From Desulfamplus magnetovallimortis (GTDB taxonomy: Bacteria; Desulfobacterota; Desulfobacteria; Desulfobacterales; Desulfobacteraceae): DNA of 34,870 bases. The number at the start of each line of letters is the position of its first letter. Position 1 is the stretch's first letter. Location: positions 159,941 to 194,810 of the forward strand of contig NZ_LT828546.1 of the NCBI RefSeq assembly GCF_900170035.1, read 5' to 3'. Below the pieces are notes generated by a model. It was not told where the DNA came from. It was given only the letters and a program-made list of their open reading frames with translations, and made no database searches. Positions 34,050 through 34,870 of the stretch are shown piece after piece. The translations under genes and the position numbers were made by a program.

Positions 34050-34230
34050 CACTGCCCCCTCTCCATTACTGGCAATGTTGTTGCATTAGGGTTTGTTCGG
34101 CTATTCAAAGCCTTTAATAATGAGGCTTTCAGCCCCCATTTATGGTACATCATGAGCTTAAGTCAACAGTATTGTCCATTACTGGAGATGGGGAACATGG
34201 GTAAGTTAGCTCGTACTCATTCCTAATGCA
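34050..34230. repeat. Palindromic intergenic repeat related to 16262-16615
   Basis: CCCCCTCTCCATTACTGGCA on the left faces CCATTACTGGAGATGGGGAA on the right. GCTTAAGTCAACAGTATTG and GGGTAAGTTAG also correspond to parts of the element at 16262-16615. An inner hairpin (AAAGCC...GGCTTT) lies near 34105-34130. It follows the cytochrome b gene and could end its transcript by structure. Confidence 0.65.
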
Positions 34231-34233
34231 ACT

Positions 34234-34857
34234 TCATTTGCCATTAACATCCTTGTCATCAAATCCAACACGGTAATAAATATCTGACAAAGAGAGTTCA
34301 CAACCAATTGATTCTATAATAAAATGCTGCCCCATATCTGTGTATGGAGTCAATATCTGCCAGATCCCGCCATCACCACGAACAAACTGCTCTACATTAC
34401 AGGTGTTCTGGGATACAAGTATATATTCCTTGAAGGATGGAATAAGCCTGTAGTGATTGAATTTTATCCCTCTGTCATATGCTTCGGTTGAGTCAGAAAG
34501 GATCTCCATGATCACAACTGGATTGAGCAGGGTATCAAGCCCGTTTATCTTTTCAAGTTCAATATCTCCACAGACAACTGCAATGTCCGGATATGTATAT
34601 TTTTCAAGTTCGTTTACCTTGACCCTCATTTCCCCTGAAAAATTTTCACATGAAGAACCTTTTAGCTCTATTCCCAACTCCCTTTCAATATTTCTGCTTA
34701 TCCGGTTATGGTTCAAACTGGCCCCTGTCATTGCAAAAATTTCACCCTCAAAGTATTCATGTTTTATCTCTGAGTTCTTTTCCAGTTCTAAATATTCCTG
34801 TTGATTTATCAGAGGTGTTTTCTGGGTTGAGCATTCATTTTTCATTTTTCCCATCAT
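34234..34857 (-). CDS. Uma2-family (DUF820) PD-(D/E)XK endonuclease-like protein
   Basis: 207 residues, full length for the family. Visible family features are YLELEKNSEIKHEYFEGEIF, AMTGASLNHNRISRNI, the catalytic-type YTYPDIAVVCG, and VVIMEILSDSTEAYDRGIKF followed by NHYRLIPSFKEYILV. Uma2 proteins are restriction-endonuclease-fold proteins of unknown role that occur in many copies in cyanobacteria and other large genomes. There are three candidate ATGs close together (34857, 34854, 34845); GGGA before the last makes 34845 possible. It reads towards the cytochrome operon. Its upstream region runs off the window. Confidence 0.88.
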   Translation of the reverse strand: MMGKMKNECSTQKTPLINQQEYLELEKNSEIKHEYFEGEIFAMTGASLNHNRISRNIERELGIELKGSSCENFSGEMRVKVNELEKYTYPDIAVVCGDIELEKINGLDTLLNPVVIMEILSDSTEAYDRGIKFNHYRLIPSFKEYILVSQNTCNVEQFVRGDGGIWQILTPYTDMGQHFIIESIGCELSLSDIYYRVGFDDKDVNGK

Positions 34858-34870
34858 TTTTTTTATATGA

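Noticed and set aside
1-34870. CRISPR array or tRNA genes
   Set aside because: The repeats seen are direct tandem arrays without unique spacers or are dispersed palindromes; no cloverleaf or GGTTCGAAT-like T-arm was found in the spacers.

Overview
The window looks like part of the chromosome of a moderately AT-rich Desulfobacterales-type bacterium (Desulfobacterota). I infer this from gene content and style: an MCE/Mla-type lipid transporter with a STAS-fused permease, a long three-domain phosphate acetyltransferase, a PAS/sigma-54 activator, an octaheme tetrathionate-reductase-family cytochrome c with a b-type cytochrome, and the gene order ffh-rpsP-KH-rimM-trmD-SPOUT-rplS-rnhB-yraN-rsmI. 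No rRNA, tRNA, CRISPR array, prophage or intact transposase is visible.

Layout. 78-4331 (-): a large secreted repeat protein (LamG, beta-helix, four C-terminal InlB-like repeats). 4332-5358: a gene-poor stretch with a frameshifted Rpn-type nuclease/transposase remnant and a palindromic repeat. 5359-9471 (-): an Mla-type phospholipid transport operon, mlaE-mlaF-mlaD-lipoprotein. 9798-14032 (+): a nucleoside-phosphorylase-like protein (probably DUF6909) followed by pta. 14308-14849 (+): an overlapping antitoxin/MazF-PemK toxin pair. 14907-21992 (-): the translation and SRP cluster. 22553-23761 (+): rlmN, converging on a PP-loop ATPase at 23742-24758 (-). 25067-26705 (-): znuC-znuB-type metal ABC transporter. 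27211-28638 (-): sigma-54 activator. 29038-34035 (+): beta-barrel porin, small periplasmic protein, octaheme cytochrome and cytochrome b. 34234-34857 (-): Uma2-family nuclease.

The most coherent accessory system is at 27211-34035. A PAS/AAA+/Fis sigma-54 activator is divergent from a porin-cytochrome operon, and a consensus -24/-12 promoter (TGGCAC-N5-TTGC) lies between them at 28827-28842. I infer an inducible module carrying electrons from quinol through cytochrome b to a membrane-anchored octaheme cytochrome, with a dedicated outer-membrane channel.

Two genome-level themes recur. First, short tandem duplications appear in or beside coding sequence: three 39-bp copies carrying the mlaE start site, three 42-bp copies of the mlaD 3' end, 24-bp repeats in mlaF, 45-bp repeats in the nucleosidase-like gene, and smaller ones in yraN, the octaheme cytochrome and cytochrome b. 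Nearly all preserve the reading frame. Second, several dispersed palindromic intergenic repeats occur. One is a 106-bp MITE-like element with terminal inverted repeats, present in two clear copies and three divergent ones, one of them in the leader of the sigma-54-driven operon.
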